DNA of 52,699 nucleotides from DATJZH01 sp052146815 (GCA_052146815.1 JBKQMG010000118.1:1-52699); one strand, 5' to 3'; shown: positions 1 to 8,476, numbered from the stretch's first letter. Program-made: numbers and translations. The notes: generated by a model not told the origin, from the letters alone.

Positions 1-1
1 C

Positions 2-127
2 GACGACTTCCTGATCTCGCAGACACCAGGGGCAACGCACGTACGGAACGCTCCGTCTCCGGCCGCTACGTCATCACTGGCGCTGGCCAGGGAAATAGCC
101 GACCAGTTCGAGGCAGGCTCGGCCTAA
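2..127 (+). CDS. lhgO: L-2-hydroxyglutarate oxidase/dehydrogenase, C-terminal fragment
   Basis: The window opens inside a gene; 41 codons are visible before TAA at 125-127. The fragment contains HVRNAPSPAATSSLALA, which matches the conserved C-terminal segment of FAD-dependent L-2-hydroxyglutarate oxidases/dehydrogenases (bacterial LhgO, human L2HGDH), where it closes over the flavin. These enzymes oxidise L-2-hydroxyglutarate to 2-oxoglutarate, passing electrons to oxygen or the quinone pool. Everything upstream is outside the window, so the N-terminal FAD motif cannot be checked. Family assignment rests only on this C-terminal signature; another member of the DAO superfamily is possible but less likely. 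Confidence 0.7.
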   Translation, partial: DDFLISQTPGATHVRNAPSPAATSSLALAREIADQFEAGSA

Positions 128-248
128 TCGCCTGCGTGCCCCCGCACGCTGCCCTGAAGAGGGCCGCCGGATGTCCTTTGCCAGCCGCCATGCCAGTAAA
201 GGCCCCTGTGCGGCCAAAATAAGCGGACGCGGCCGCAATTCCTGTTCT

Positions 249-278
249 GCCCGGCATGCGACCGGCAGCTCGCCGGGC
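249..278. terminator. Candidate bidirectional hairpin between convergent genes
   Basis: GCCCGGC at 249-255 and GCCGGGC at 272-278 form a perfect 7-bp stem around a 16-nt loop. It sits in the 162-bp gap between the convergent lhgO end and the MFS gene end. There is no clear U-run, so this would be an actinobacterial I-shaped terminator at best. The rest of 128-289 shows nothing else. Confidence 0.35.
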
Positions 279-289
279 TACCGCGCGGC

Positions 290-2158
290 CTACTCGGCGG
301 TCTCGTGCTGGCCGGTGCCGGCGAGAGACTCAGCGTCGGCGGTCCCGTTCCGGGCATGACCCCTGCCGGTTCCGCTAGTCCTGGCACCGCGCGTCGCCGG
401 GGCCGCGGGTGGAGCCGCAGCCTGGCCGTTCGGGGTTGCGTCGGCTGGTGGGGCGCCTTGCTCCTCGTACACGTAGCGGCCGCCGCGGAAGGCCGAGGCG
501 ATCGCGGCGACGACCAGCAGTCCCATGGCCATGCTGAACACGAGCACCAGGCCGTGGTGGAACGGCGCCGAGATGAGCTGAGGGAAGAACGTCTTGCCCG
601 TCAGCAGGGCCACGTGGCTGGGGGGCAGGTGACTGAGCACCCCGGTGGGACCGAGCAGCTGGCGAATCGGGTTGTAGCCGAGGAACGCGGCGAACAGGCT
701 GGCCACCGGCGGGGTGTGGCCGATCTTCGCGGCGACGGCGAGCGGCACGCCCTGGGCGGTGAGGCCGTGCGTCAGCGCGGTCGGCAGCGTCGCCGCGAGG
801 CCGGCGATCATCAGCGAGAAGAAGATGCCGATCGACAGGACGAAGCCGGAGTTCTGGAACGTCGCCAGCATGCCGGAGGCTGCCCCGCGCTGCCGGGCCG
901 GGACGCTGTTCATGATGCCGGCCGCGTTCGGCGCGGAGAACAGTCCCATCCCGGCGCCGGCCACGAAGATCAGCACCGCGAAGTTCAGGTAGCTGAAGTC
1001 GGTGGGCACCAGCAGCAGGCCGCCGAAGGCGGCCGCGGACACCAGCAGCCCGCCGGAGGCGAAGATCCTTGCGCCGTGCTTGTCCGACAGCCAGCCCGAA
1101 AGCGGCCCGGAGCAGACGAAGCCGGCGGTGAGCGGCAGCAGGTAGATGCCTGACCACAGCGGGGTGTCGATGAAGTTGTAGCCGTGCAGCAGCAGCCAGA
1201 TCCCCTGCAGCCAGATGATCAGCATGAACTGCAGGCCGCCGCGGGCGATCGACGCCAGCAGCGTGGCGGTGACGCCCGCGGAGAAGGCCCGGATTCTCAT
1301 CAGCCGCAGGTCGAACATCGGCGCGGTGACCCTGAGCTCGATCACGCAGAACAGGGCCAGCAAGACCACTCCGCCGATCAGACCGGTAAGCACAACCGGA
1401 CTGGTCCAGCCCATCGAGTGGCCGCCGTAGGGCTGGATGCCGTAGGTGATGCCGGTCAGCAGCCCGATCAGGCCGAGGCCGAAGGTGATGTTGCCCAGCC
1501 AGTCGATGCGGGCGCTGGTCCGGGCGCCGATCTCCTTCAGGCTCTTGTAGGACCAGATGGCGCCCCCGAGGCCGATCGGCACCGAGACGATGAACACCAG
1601 CCGCCAGTCGACCGCGGCCAGCACCCCGCCCAGGATCAGCCCGATGAACGAGCCGGAGATGCCCGCGACCTGGTTGATGCCCATCGCGGTGCCCCGCTGG
1701 TCAGAGGGGAACGCGTCGGTCAGGATGGCGGGCGAGTTGGCCATCAGCATGGCGCCGCCCGTGGCCTGCACGACCCGCCAGCCGATCAGCCAAAGCGCGC
1801 CCGACGGGCCGGTGAACGGGTCGAAGGGCAGCGCCAGCGCACCGAGCCCGAAGACCGTGAAGCCCATGTTGTACATCCGCACGCGGCCGTAGATGTCGCC
1901 GAGGCGTCCGAGCGTCACCACCAGCACGGCGGAGACGACGAGATAGCCCATCAGCATCCACAGGAGGTAGCTGACGTTGCCGGGGGTCAGCGGGTTCAGG
2001 TGGATGCCGCGGAAGATCGCGGGCAGTGCGATGATCACGATCGACGCGTTGACCGTGGCCGCCAGCATGCCCAGCGTGGTGTTGGACAAGGCGACCCACT
2101 TGTAGTGGCCGCCGGGAAGACCACGCCTGCCTTCGGCTACGCCGTGCTCAGCTGTCAC
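290..2158 (-). CDS. MFS transporter, DHA2 (EmrB/QacA-like) family
   Basis: A 622-residue polytopic membrane protein that by family exports drugs or metabolites by proton antiport. The first helix follows a short charged N-terminus (KWVALSNTTLGMLAATVNAS). The MFS motif-A sequence GRLGDIYGRVRMYN sits between helices 2 and 3, and a motif-C-like glycine-rich helix (GSFIGLILGGVLA) follows WRLVF, typical of 14-helix DHA2 proteins. The last ~55 residues are a hydrophilic Ala/Pro/Gly tail. An in-frame ATG at 2191 and one at 2320 give longer products, but GTG at 2158 is chosen because GGGAGGG lies 4 nt upstream and a TATCTT -10 lies just beyond it. Divergent from the GH25 gene. Substrate cannot be inferred. 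Confidence 0.85.
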   Translation of the reverse strand: MTAEHGVAEGRRGLPGGHYKWVALSNTTLGMLAATVNASIVIIALPAIFRGIHLNPLTPGNVSYLLWMLMGYLVVSAVLVVTLGRLGDIYGRVRMYNMGFTVFGLGALALPFDPFTGPSGALWLIGWRVVQATGGAMLMANSPAILTDAFPSDQRGTAMGINQVAGISGSFIGLILGGVLAAVDWRLVFIVSVPIGLGGAIWSYKSLKEIGARTSARIDWLGNITFGLGLIGLLTGITYGIQPYGGHSMGWTSPVVLTGLIGGVVLLALFCVIELRVTAPMFDLRLMRIRAFSAGVTATLLASIARGGLQFMLIIWLQGIWLLLHGYNFIDTPLWSGIYLLPLTAGFVCSGPLSGWLSDKHGARIFASGGLLVSAAAFGGLLLVPTDFSYLNFAVLIFVAGAGMGLFSAPNAAGIMNSVPARQRGAASGMLATFQNSGFVLSIGIFFSLMIAGLAATLPTALTHGLTAQGVPLAVAAKIGHTPPVASLFAAFLGYNPIRQLLGPTGVLSHLPPSHVALLTGKTFFPQLISAPFHHGLVLVFSMAMGLLVVAAIASAFRGGRYVYEEQGAPPADATPNGQAAAPPAAPATRGARTSGTGRGHARNGTADAESLAGTGQHETAE

Positions 2159-2162
2159 GCCG

Positions 2163-2183
2163 CCCTCCCGCTGCGCCAAGATA
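2163..2183 (-). promoter_or_regulatory. -10 box and ribosome binding site of the MFS gene
   Basis: On the minus strand TATCTT (2183-2178) is a TANNNT -10 hexamer, followed by GGGAGGG (2169-2163) 4 nt before GTG 2158. The implied leader is only about 15 nt. The -35 is not clear. The pair argues against the ATG at 2191, which would lie upstream of the promoter. Confidence 0.45.
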
Positions 2184-2366
2184 TTTGGCATTACGAAACT
2201 AACAGAGGAGGGCCGCCTCGCGGCAGATGCACGGCCAGCCGGCTGGTGCACACGCGGTGATGCTGGCCTGCGCAGGCCGACGACGGGGGCCGGCCCTGGG
2301 CCGCCGGGCGGGAACGCCATTGACGTGAACTCAGGGTAGATATCTCCCTAATGGCATATGTACCGA

Positions 2367-2378
2367 TATTATTGCGCT
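2367..2378 (+). promoter_or_regulatory. Leaderless -10 box of the GH25 gene
   Basis: TATTAT at 2367-2372 is followed by 6 nt and then ATG 2379. There is no Shine-Dalgarno sequence. The spacing puts the expected transcription start at the A of the start codon, which decides for ATG 2379 over the in-frame ATG at 2358. Confidence 0.5.
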
Positions 2379-3317
2379 ATGAGCGGGCCTGAGAGCGTGA
2401 CAGATACGGTCGTGCGCCACACTCTTCGAGGCGTCGATGTATCCGGTTTTCAGGGGAAGCCGGCGGCCTGGCGCGATCCGGCGGGGAACATCGGCTGGGC
2501 CGCGGTCAAGTTAACCGAACTGGAGCCGAACGGGATCCGCTACGTGAACCCGGACGCGGCAGCCGACTGGGCGTGGCTGAAGCAGCATAGGAAGTACCGC
2601 ATCGCCTACCTGTTCGGCCATCCGTCCGTGAGTGCCACGGATACAGTCGACTTCTTCCTCAGCGAACTCGATGGGCTCGGGCTCGATGCGAAGGACGGCG
2701 TGGCGCTCGACCTGGAGGTCACCGACGGCCGGACGGCGAGCGAGGTCAGCGCCTGGGCTCAGGCGGTCATGGCCGACCTGTCCCGCAGGCTGACCCGGAG
2801 GCCGATCCTGTACACGTTCCTGTCGTTCGCAGGCGCGGGGAACTGCGTCGGCCTCGGCGGCTACCCGCTGTGGATCGCCGACCCGTCCAGCAAGCCCGGT
2901 CATCCGCAGGTGCCCGCGCCCTGGAAGATATGGGCGCTGCATCAGTACGCCACCAGCAGCGCCATCGACCGCGATCTGGCCCGCTACCCGAGCCAGGCCG
3001 CGATGGCGCAGGCGTTTGGCAAGCCGAAGGAGCCGGATGTGCAGGATCTCGGTGGATCGATCGTCGCGGCTGTCTCCTCGGCCCGCTGGCCTGACGGCGT
3101 GATTGTCGTAGCCGGCCTGGGCAAGGACGGGCATATCCAGGCCCGGCGGTTCGCCGCCGGCAAATGGGAGCCCTGGAAGAAGGTAGGCACCGAGAAGGCG
3201 CGCGGCGCACCGTCCGTCCTTGCCATCGGCGCGGCGGACGGGCATCTGTACTACTCAAGCGAGTCAGGAGCCGTGCTGGCGCTTGAGACGGCCGACAGCG
3301 GCGCCACGTGGACCTGA
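2379..3317 (+). CDS. Glycoside hydrolase family 25 (lysozyme-like) protein with lectin-like tail
   Basis: A 312-residue protein. Residues ~18-200 resemble a GH25 muramidase: GVDVSGFQG carries the first-strand Asp, DLEVTDGR supplies the DxE catalytic pair, and LWIADPS and WALHQYA are the usual late-strand motifs. Such enzymes cleave the MurNAc-GlcNAc bond of peptidoglycan. The last ~85 residues (VAAVSSARWPDGVIVVAGLG, then GHLYYSSE) look like one or two blades of a PLL-type sugar-binding propeller. No signal peptide or membrane segment is seen, so export would need another route or it acts inside the cell. Some GH25-like actinobacterial proteins are described only as DUF1906/GH25-like; activity is inferred. 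Confidence 0.65.
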   Translation: MSGPESVTDTVVRHTLRGVDVSGFQGKPAAWRDPAGNIGWAAVKLTELEPNGIRYVNPDAAADWAWLKQHRKYRIAYLFGHPSVSATDTVDFFLSELDGLGLDAKDGVALDLEVTDGRTASEVSAWAQAVMADLSRRLTRRPILYTFLSFAGAGNCVGLGGYPLWIADPSSKPGHPQVPAPWKIWALHQYATSSAIDRDLARYPSQAAMAQAFGKPKEPDVQDLGGSIVAAVSSARWPDGVIVVAGLGKDGHIQARRFAAGKWEPWKKVGTEKARGAPSVLAIGAADGHLYYSSESGAVLALETADSGATWT

Positions 3318-3456
3318 GCGGCCCGGCACCCGCGCTGATGACCGCGGCACCGGCAGGTGCCGGCCTGCCGACCCCAGGCCGGTCCTCACCCGATTCCCGT
3401 CGGCACTCACCCGGGTACCCCGGTGTTCGGCCAGTGCTGACCTGGTTCCGGTCTTG

Positions 3457-3468
3457 TATCGTCGGGAT
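3457..3468 (+). promoter_or_regulatory. Leaderless -10 box of the DUF1707 gene
   Basis: TATCGT at 3457-3462 stands 6 nt ahead of GTG 3469, with no ribosome binding site between. Same architecture as the GH25 gene. No convincing -35. Confidence 0.45.
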
Positions 3469-4065
3469 GTGAACTCCCGACCGGCGCCGCGTGATCTGCG
3501 TGCCTCTGATGCAGACCGCGAGCGCGTCGTCGCTCTGCTCAGCGAGGCGGCGGCCGACGGCCGGCTGACGCTGGGCGAGCACTCGGCGCGAGCCGAGCGG
3601 GCCTACTCGGCGCGCACCCTCGGCGAGCTCGCCTCCCTCACCGCCGATCTTGCCGCTCCGGCCGCCCAGCCGATCCGGCTCGATGGTCGGCGCAGCGTGA
3701 GCGGCATCTTCAGCCAGGACCGGCGCGACGGCCGCTGGGTGGTTCCGGAGAGCTTTCCCGTCACGGCGATCTGCGGTGACGTCGTCCTGGACCTGCGGGA
3801 AGCCCTGCTGCAGAGCAGCAGGGTCACTATCTACGCGACCGTGATCGCCGGGCATCTCGAAGTGATCGTCCCCGACGGCGTCGCCGTGGAGGTGACCGGT
3901 ACCGCCGTCCTCACCCGCAACCGCGTGCCGAGGACCCCCCAGCCCGCCGCCGGGCTGCCCGTCATCGAGATCCGGCTGTTCGCCGTGGGCGGCACCGTCA
4001 AGGCCGTCATGCCGCGGCGCTCACGCTGGCCTAGCCTGCGCCGTCGCGGCACCGTAGCCCGTTAA
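3469..4065 (+). CDS. DUF1707 (SHOCT-like) protein with LiaF-like C-terminal domain
   Basis: A 198-residue protein. Residues ~10-60 (DLRASDADRERVVALLSEA, GRLTLGEHSARAERAYSART) are the DUF1707 helical domain found at the N-terminus of many actinobacterial proteins. The rest has alternating beta-strand patterns (VTAICGDVVLDLREA, VIVPDGVAVEVTG) like the C-terminal domain of the LiaF/cell-wall-antibiotic-response family. No transmembrane segment is visible, so it is probably cytosolic. Function is unknown; related proteins are linked to envelope-stress sensing. The start is chosen from the GTG with the TATCGT box; a longer open frame runs back to 3220 but overlaps the GH25 gene. Confidence 0.7.
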   Translation: MNSRPAPRDLRASDADRERVVALLSEAAADGRLTLGEHSARAERAYSARTLGELASLTADLAAPAAQPIRLDGRRSVSGIFSQDRRDGRWVVPESFPVTAICGDVVLDLREALLQSSRVTIYATVIAGHLEVIVPDGVAVEVTGTAVLTRNRVPRTPQPAAGLPVIEIRLFAVGGTVKAVMPRRSRWPSLRRRGTVAR

Positions 4066-4612
4066 GGCGCCCGCGCGGCGACGGTTAGCTTTTCCTCCAA
4101 CCTATCGGGCGACTCTTTCGTCCTATCTCGCGAAGGACCATGCGGGGTGACAGCGGCTGGCACGCGACGAGGCACCGGACGTCCGCGAACATCTGTGCTG
4201 CTCGTCCCATTGCGAACAACGTGGCGTTGGCTCCCAGGCACCGGATGCCTAGACGAGATCGACCGGCGGATCAGGCTTCGGACCAGCTTCAGTCTTGACG
4301 CCATGTCACCTGTGATCGCTGCGCGTAGCGTCCGAACGCCAACACTCGTCTACCAGGGTCCACGACGATCTAATGCCTCGCCGTCGCGCTCGCAGCCATC
4401 GGCGGCGTCTTCATCGTGGTGAGTACGCTGATCGCCTTGGTGGTCGCTGACCACTCGGCCTCGGACAGTTCGCCGAGTTCCCTGATCGCGATCGGCATTG
4501 GATTCGCCGGTTTTGCGGCCGTGACCCTGGCATCGTGGTCTTCGCCGGTGCTGTCCTCGCGCGCCTGTGGTGCCGCGTCCGGCGGCCGCCGCCCGGCCGG
4601 ACCACCGACGGA
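4066..4612. other. Gap without a confident gene; possible membrane-protein relic
   Basis: No start-proper gene is supported in 547 bp. On the plus strand from about 4374 one frame reads LAVALAAIGGVFIVVSTLIA and then IAIGIGFAGFAAVTLA, two convincing hydrophobic helices. The frame has an upstream TAA at 4371, lacks a good start, and later runs into the antisense of the next gene. It may be a decayed two-helix membrane protein or chance. Nothing else is seen. Confidence 0.3.
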
Positions 4613-5638
4613 TCACCGCCTCGCTGAGATCCTCGGGCCGGCGGGTGCCTCCCGCAGGCAGTGCTGGCTGTCAACCCTGCGAGCCGGGTTGGCGGTCCAG
4701 CCCACACAGTGGTGCTGCGCGCGCTGCGGGGTGACGGTTATGCGGGCAGATGGGACCGGGCTCGGCCGGGCCGTGGCCGGACCCCGGCTGCTGGCCGGGC
4801 TCGGGCTGGCCGCACTGGGGCTGGCCGGACTGGGACTCGGGCTGCCGGTAGAGCTCGGGCTGCCCGTCGGGCTTGAGCTCGGGCTGCCAGTGGGACTCGC
4901 GGTCGGGCCCGCGCTGCCGGTCGGGCTGGCGCTGCCGGTCGGGCTCGGGCTGCTGGTGGCCGGGCTCGGGCTGCTGCTGGCGCTCGGGGCCGGGGCGGCG
5001 CTGGTGCTGGGGCAGGGGACGGGTGTGGCGATGGCGGAGGCACTCGACGTCGCGGTCGCGCGCGCACTCGGACACACACGCGGGCTCGCACTGGCGCTCG
5101 CGCAGGGCGAAGCGATCCCCGATGAGGCCGGCTGCGGGGCACAGCTGGCCGATGGGGTGGGCCTGCGGGTGCGGCCGCCGGGTGAAAGAGCAGTCGAGGA
5201 CGTTCCGCTCGCCGGCGTGCCCGCGCCCCCGCCCTTCCCGCCCGCACTGGTGCCGGACGCAGGTGGCTTGCCCTCGACAAACCGGAGAAGCGCGGCGGTG
5301 TCCGCTGCCGCCTGCCGGGGCAGCGGAGTCAGGGCGAGCGCGCCTGCGCCAGCCAGTACGACGGCAGCAGCCAGCACGACAGCCGGACGGTGCCGGACCA
5401 GCCGCCGTGGCTCATCGGCGCCCAGCCGCTCCAGGGCGGACTGCCATCCGGCTAGCACCCACCCGGCCATGTCCGCCCAGGCGGTCATCATCCAGGCGGC
5501 AAACGGCGAGTGCGGCTTGGTCAGCCTGCTGCGGATCCGCTGCAGGCCGTCATCGGCGGGCTCCACCGAGTCGGCTGCCGCGTGCAGCGCGCGGCGCAGA
5601 ACCTCGTCGTAATCACGGTCGCGATCGCGCTGATTCAT
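4613..5638 (-). CDS. Single-pass membrane protein, putative sigma-factor partner, with Ser/Pro-rich tail
   Basis: A 341-residue protein translated from an ATG that overlaps the sigma gene stop (ATGA, 4-bp overlap), so the two are translationally coupled. Residues 1-80 are charged with a Trp-rich hydrophobic stretch near 48-65; residues 85-103 (PAVVLAAAVVLAGAGALAL) are one membrane span; residues ~125-300 are almost entirely Ser, Pro, Ala, Thr and Gly in short repeats such as SPSPTGSA. Proteins in this position after SigE-family sigma genes are often anti-sigma factors or regulated membrane proteins, but no zinc-binding anti-sigma motif (HxxxCxxC) is present. The mucin-like tail would lie outside the membrane. 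Function is inferred from context only. Confidence 0.6.
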   Translation of the reverse strand: MNQRDRDRDYDEVLRRALHAAADSVEPADDGLQRIRSRLTKPHSPFAAWMMTAWADMAGWVLAGWQSALERLGADEPRRLVRHRPAVVLAAAVVLAGAGALALTPLPRQAAADTAALLRFVEGKPPASGTSAGGKGGGAGTPASGTSSTALSPGGRTRRPTPSASCAPQPASSGIASPCASASASPRVCPSARATATSSASAIATPVPCPSTSAAPAPSASSSPSPATSSPSPTGSASPTGSAGPTASPTGSPSSSPTGSPSSTGSPSPSPASPSAASPSPASSRGPATARPSPVPSARITVTPQRAQHHCVGWTANPARRVDSQHCLREAPAGPRISARR

Positions 5639-6219
5639 ACCTGGTCATCCAGGGTGGTGCGCAGCGACGACATTGCCCGGAATGTATGGCTCTTGACGGC
5701 GCCATTGCTGATCCCCAGGGTTATGGCGATCTGAGTTTCTGACAGGCCGCCGTAATACCGCAGCACAATTACCTCCCGCTGCCGCAGGGGCAGCTGGCGC
5801 ACTGCGGCGACCAGGGCTGAGCGCTCGAGCAGTGCCAGTGCACCTTGCTCCGCGCTCGGCATGTCCGGCGGCGGTTTCGGCGCGTGGCGGTCGACGATGG
5901 TGCGATGCCGCAGCACGGAGCGGGACCGGTTTACTACTGCCTGCCGCAGATACGGGAGAGCCTTGTCGCTGTCCCTCAGCAGGCGCCACCGCGCGTGCAT
6001 TGCCACGAACGACTCCTGCACCACTTCCTCGGCGGTCGCCACGTCACGCACCAGCAGTGCCGCCAGCCGCACCAGGGTGAGGTAATTCGCGGCGTAGAGC
6101 TCAGTGACCGCATCGTCAGCGCCCCAGCACGCCGCCGGGCCTGGTATGGCGCGCTGCGGCATGGTGTCGTTCAGGCCACGGGAGCGACCGGGAATGCCAT
6201 CAGATTCGGCCGCCGTCAT
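5635..6219 (-). CDS. RNA polymerase sigma factor, SigE family (ECF group)
   Basis: About 194 residues. Region 2 is visible as LYAANYLTLVRLAALLV and then ATAEEVVQESFVAMHARW; region 4 as LPLRQREVIVLRYYGGLSE and ITLGISNGAVKSHTFRA, the helix-turn-helix that reads the -35 element. It directs RNA polymerase to a small regulon, probably including its own operon. The start is uncertain: ATG 6219 gives a length near the family norm, while ATG 6315 and ATG 6162 are also in frame; none has a strong ribosome binding site. It overlaps the downstream membrane-protein gene by 4 bp. The preceding 6220-6447 holds no other gene. Confidence 0.82.
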   Translation of the reverse strand: MTAAESDGIPGRSRGLNDTMPQRAIPGPAACWGADDAVTELYAANYLTLVRLAALLVRDVATAEEVVQESFVAMHARWRLLRDSDKALPYLRQAVVNRSRSVLRHRTIVDRHAPKPPPDMPSAEQGALALLERSALVAAVRQLPLRQREVIVLRYYGGLSETQIAITLGISNGAVKSHTFRAMSSLRTTLDDQV

Positions 6220-6447
6220 CGCCAGTCCAGGCAGTCTGCCGCCAGTGCATGGCCAGGCGGCAACCGCAAAGCTTCCGGGTTCATGCTGATCACCCCGCCG
6301 ATCACATGCCCGCATCCCCCTGTGGCGGCAAGCCCTAGATGCCCCCGGCAGACCACCGGCCGGGGACCTGGCCGGCCGGTACTGCGGCCCAGCGCATTCA
6401 GCCTTATACCGACCGGGGCAAATGTCTAGAGCCGTCAGCGAGCTGGG

Positions 6448-7128
6448 TTACGGCTCCCAGTCCTCGTCCTCGGCTCCCCGCCGGACAATGCCCTGTTTGT
6501 GCTCCCAGCACGTTCCCCAGTGATCGCGCCAGCGCACGGCCGGGTAAGCGCCGGTCAGATCAGCCACGGGCATGGCGTCGCGGCTGAACCGCATCCCCAC
6601 GTCGGCAGGAGCCAGGACACCTGCAGGCACGTCCGCCTGGTGCCAGGACAGCAGCTGGGTGATCTGAGAGGGGACATTCCACCGGGACGAGAAGTACTCG
6701 GTCTTGTCGTAGCCGGCCCGGCCGTCGCCGGCTGTCCGCAGCTGCGCCTGAAGTCCGGTAATCGTGTAATGGCCGTGATTGACGACCACGACGACCGGGC
6801 ACTCGACGGGCACCTCGGGGTCACGGACGATCCGCGAGCCGAAGGCCTCCGGCGTCATGGCGGCGGGGGTCACCTGCACCGCGTAAGCCTCGGCCCGCTG
6901 CTCGCGTTCCTGCGCAGCGAGGTGATCCTCGCGCAGTCGCTCATCTGCGGCCGCCATCGCCTCGCGGTGGCGTTTGTCGGCAGCTTCCCGTTCCTGCGCC
7001 AGCTGCCGTCCTGCCTGCCGGTTCAGCCACCACGCGATCCAGACGGCAACGGCAGCCACGGCGATGGTCCCGAAGGCCGCCACGATGATGGCCCAGCCGG
7101 GCCCGGGGGTGCTCACGACCACATGCAT
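6448..7128 (-). CDS. Membrane-anchored coiled-coil protein of unknown function
   Basis: A 226-residue protein that I do not recognise. Residues 11-35 form one membrane helix (IIVAAFGTIAVAAVAVWIAWW) flanked by Trp residues. Residues ~38-82 are rich in Arg, Glu, Ala and Gln in heptad-like order and are probably a coiled coil. Residues ~85-226 form a compact domain with beta character (VECPVVVVVNHGHYTITGLQ) ending in an acidic tail. N-out/C-in topology with the domain in the cytosol is plausible from the charge distribution. A leaderless -10 box (TAAGAT) six bases ahead of ATG supports the start. No obvious partner; the next gene upstream is a pseudogene. Confidence 0.6.
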   Translation of the reverse strand: MHVVVSTPGPGWAIIVAAFGTIAVAAVAVWIAWWLNRQAGRQLAQEREAADKRHREAMAAADERLREDHLAAQEREQRAEAYAVQVTPAAMTPEAFGSRIVRDPEVPVECPVVVVVNHGHYTITGLQAQLRTAGDGRAGYDKTEYFSSRWNVPSQITQLLSWHQADVPAGVLAPADVGMRFSRDAMPVADLTGAYPAVRWRDHWGTCWEHKQGIVRRGAEDEDWEP

Positions 7129-7140
7129 GGCGGCATCTTA
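7129..7140 (-). promoter_or_regulatory. Leaderless -10 box of the coiled-coil protein gene
   Basis: On the minus strand TAAGAT (7140-7135) is followed by GCCGCC and then ATG 7128. No Shine-Dalgarno sequence is present. The box lies inside the tail of the upstream mce pseudogene. Confidence 0.45.
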
Positions 7141-8121
7141 TGAGTTGTTTGCGACTCTATGAGCGCATGCTGCCTTCGTGCACTCTTGCGGTGGTGATGG
7201 TCCTGGCCTGGCGGACTGCTGCTCGAACGCCGCGCGTCCGCGCAGGACCTCGGTGTGCAGGCTGCCGGCGGACGACTGCAGCCTCAGTCCGAGTCCCTGG
7301 CCGACGTGGCGTAATCGAGGGTGTTGGAGTTCTGCACGGCCCTGCTCGCCGGCCTGCAGCGCCCTGTCGCGCGCCAGGGAGGCAGCAGGCGGTCCGGCGC
7401 TCGCCGCCTGATGCCAGGACCAGCCGAACCACCCGGCGGCGAGCGCCGCGACGAGCAGGGCCACGGCCGCGCAGAGCAGCTCGTCCAGCGCGCTCTGCCG
7501 GGTGATCGTGAGGCTGGCGGTGGTCAGCAGGTTGGCGAGCATGACGCCGAGGTCGGGGTCGTTGTCGGTCAGCAGCCCGGCCACCTGCGTCGCGGCCCGC
7601 GGCGCGGCGATAATCAGCGCGCGCAGGTCGGAGTTTGACGCGCATGGTGGTGAACTGCCGCCCGCCCCGGCGATCAGCAGCGCGACGATCAGCGGGATGG
7701 CCCGCTGGACGACCGCGAGCACGCTCGCGCCGCCGGTGAACGGCTCGGCGCCGAGCTGGCGGGCCAGCGAGCCCACCTGCAGCGCGATGACGGCGCCGAA
7801 CGGGATGGCGACCAGCGGCGACGGCAGGATCGTCACGCTCGCGATGAACCAGAACTGCTCGACCAGCTCGCGGAACTGGAACGGCCGCCGGAAGGTTAGC
7901 CGCACGACGCTGCCGGCCAGCGCGAACAGCCGGCCGGTCTGCCGCAGCGCCAGGCTGCCGCGGAACAGCATGCCGACGTTGTCAGGGACCGTGCGGGCGA
8001 TCTGGATGTCGTGGGTCACGATCAGGATCGTGGCGTCGATCTCGGTGTTCAGGTCGATCAGCAGCAGCGACCGGTGAGCGGTCCGCACCGGGTCCAGGCC
8101 GGAGTCCGGCTCGTCGCACAA
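7138..8121 (-). pseudogene. Collapsed mce operon: fused fragments of Mkl ATPase, YrbE permease, Mce protein and Mce-associated protein
   Basis: One open frame strings together pieces of four different genes in their normal operon order. About 8121-7951 is the end of an Mkl/MlaF ABC ATPase (DEPDSGLDPVR Walker B/D-loop, IVTHD H-loop). About 7947-7654 is the N-terminal half of a YrbE/MlaE permease (FWFIASVTILPSPLVAIPFG, ending at ALLIAGAGGS). About 7635-7474 is the C-terminus of an Mce protein (DLRALIIAAPRAATQV, LLTDNDPDLGVMLANLL). About 7473-7160 is a Mce-associated membrane protein whose frame shifts repeatedly: NSNTLDYAT, GLGLRLQSSAGSLHTEV and VRQARTITTARVHEG fall in three different frames. 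None can be functional for lipid import. Decay by successive internal deletions is the simplest reading. Confidence 0.8.
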
Positions 8122-8476
8122 AATGATCTGATCTTTTCCTCCGTGATCAGTGTGCTCGGGGCATGCACGATCGCTCAGTTCGGGGCGGTCAGCTCCCTTC
8201 CTGCGGCAGCGGTTATCGGACAGCTCAGTACGGTCGGAACCAACCAGGAAAGGCTGTCACGTTCGGGAGTTTTGGGGGGGAAAACTATGTTTTCAAGGGC
8301 TTTGACGGCAAGCTACTGGCGAGTACGTTACGTCTCTGTGAACTCTCGCGCAAGACCTTGCGCCCACTGGCAGTGCCATTCTCCGGCCGCAGGCGGGATA
8401 GCGCGCGGGCGGCTGACCTGGCCGGTCGCCCGCCCGACCGGCCTCCCTGTCCCTACCTCTATTCCCTGCACTCATG
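8122..8476. other. Gap upstream of the metY leader
   Basis: No gene recognised. Short open frames exist on both strands but show no family motifs. On the minus strand, the bases just ahead of the Mkl fragment read DQIIL before CDEPD, so the relic continues only a few codons further. A run of seven G at about 8274-8280 and an A-rich stretch follow. Confidence 0.3.

Noticed and set aside
1184..2260. Plus-strand 358-codon open frame
   Set aside because: Antisense of the MFS gene, composed of Asp/Gln/His/Arg-rich shadow sequence with no family motif.
4416..5612. Long plus-strand open frame opposite the membrane-protein gene
   Set aside because: It is the antisense of a Ser/Pro repeat gene and reads as Leu/Gly/Ala repeats; only its first ~70 residues look like real membrane helices.
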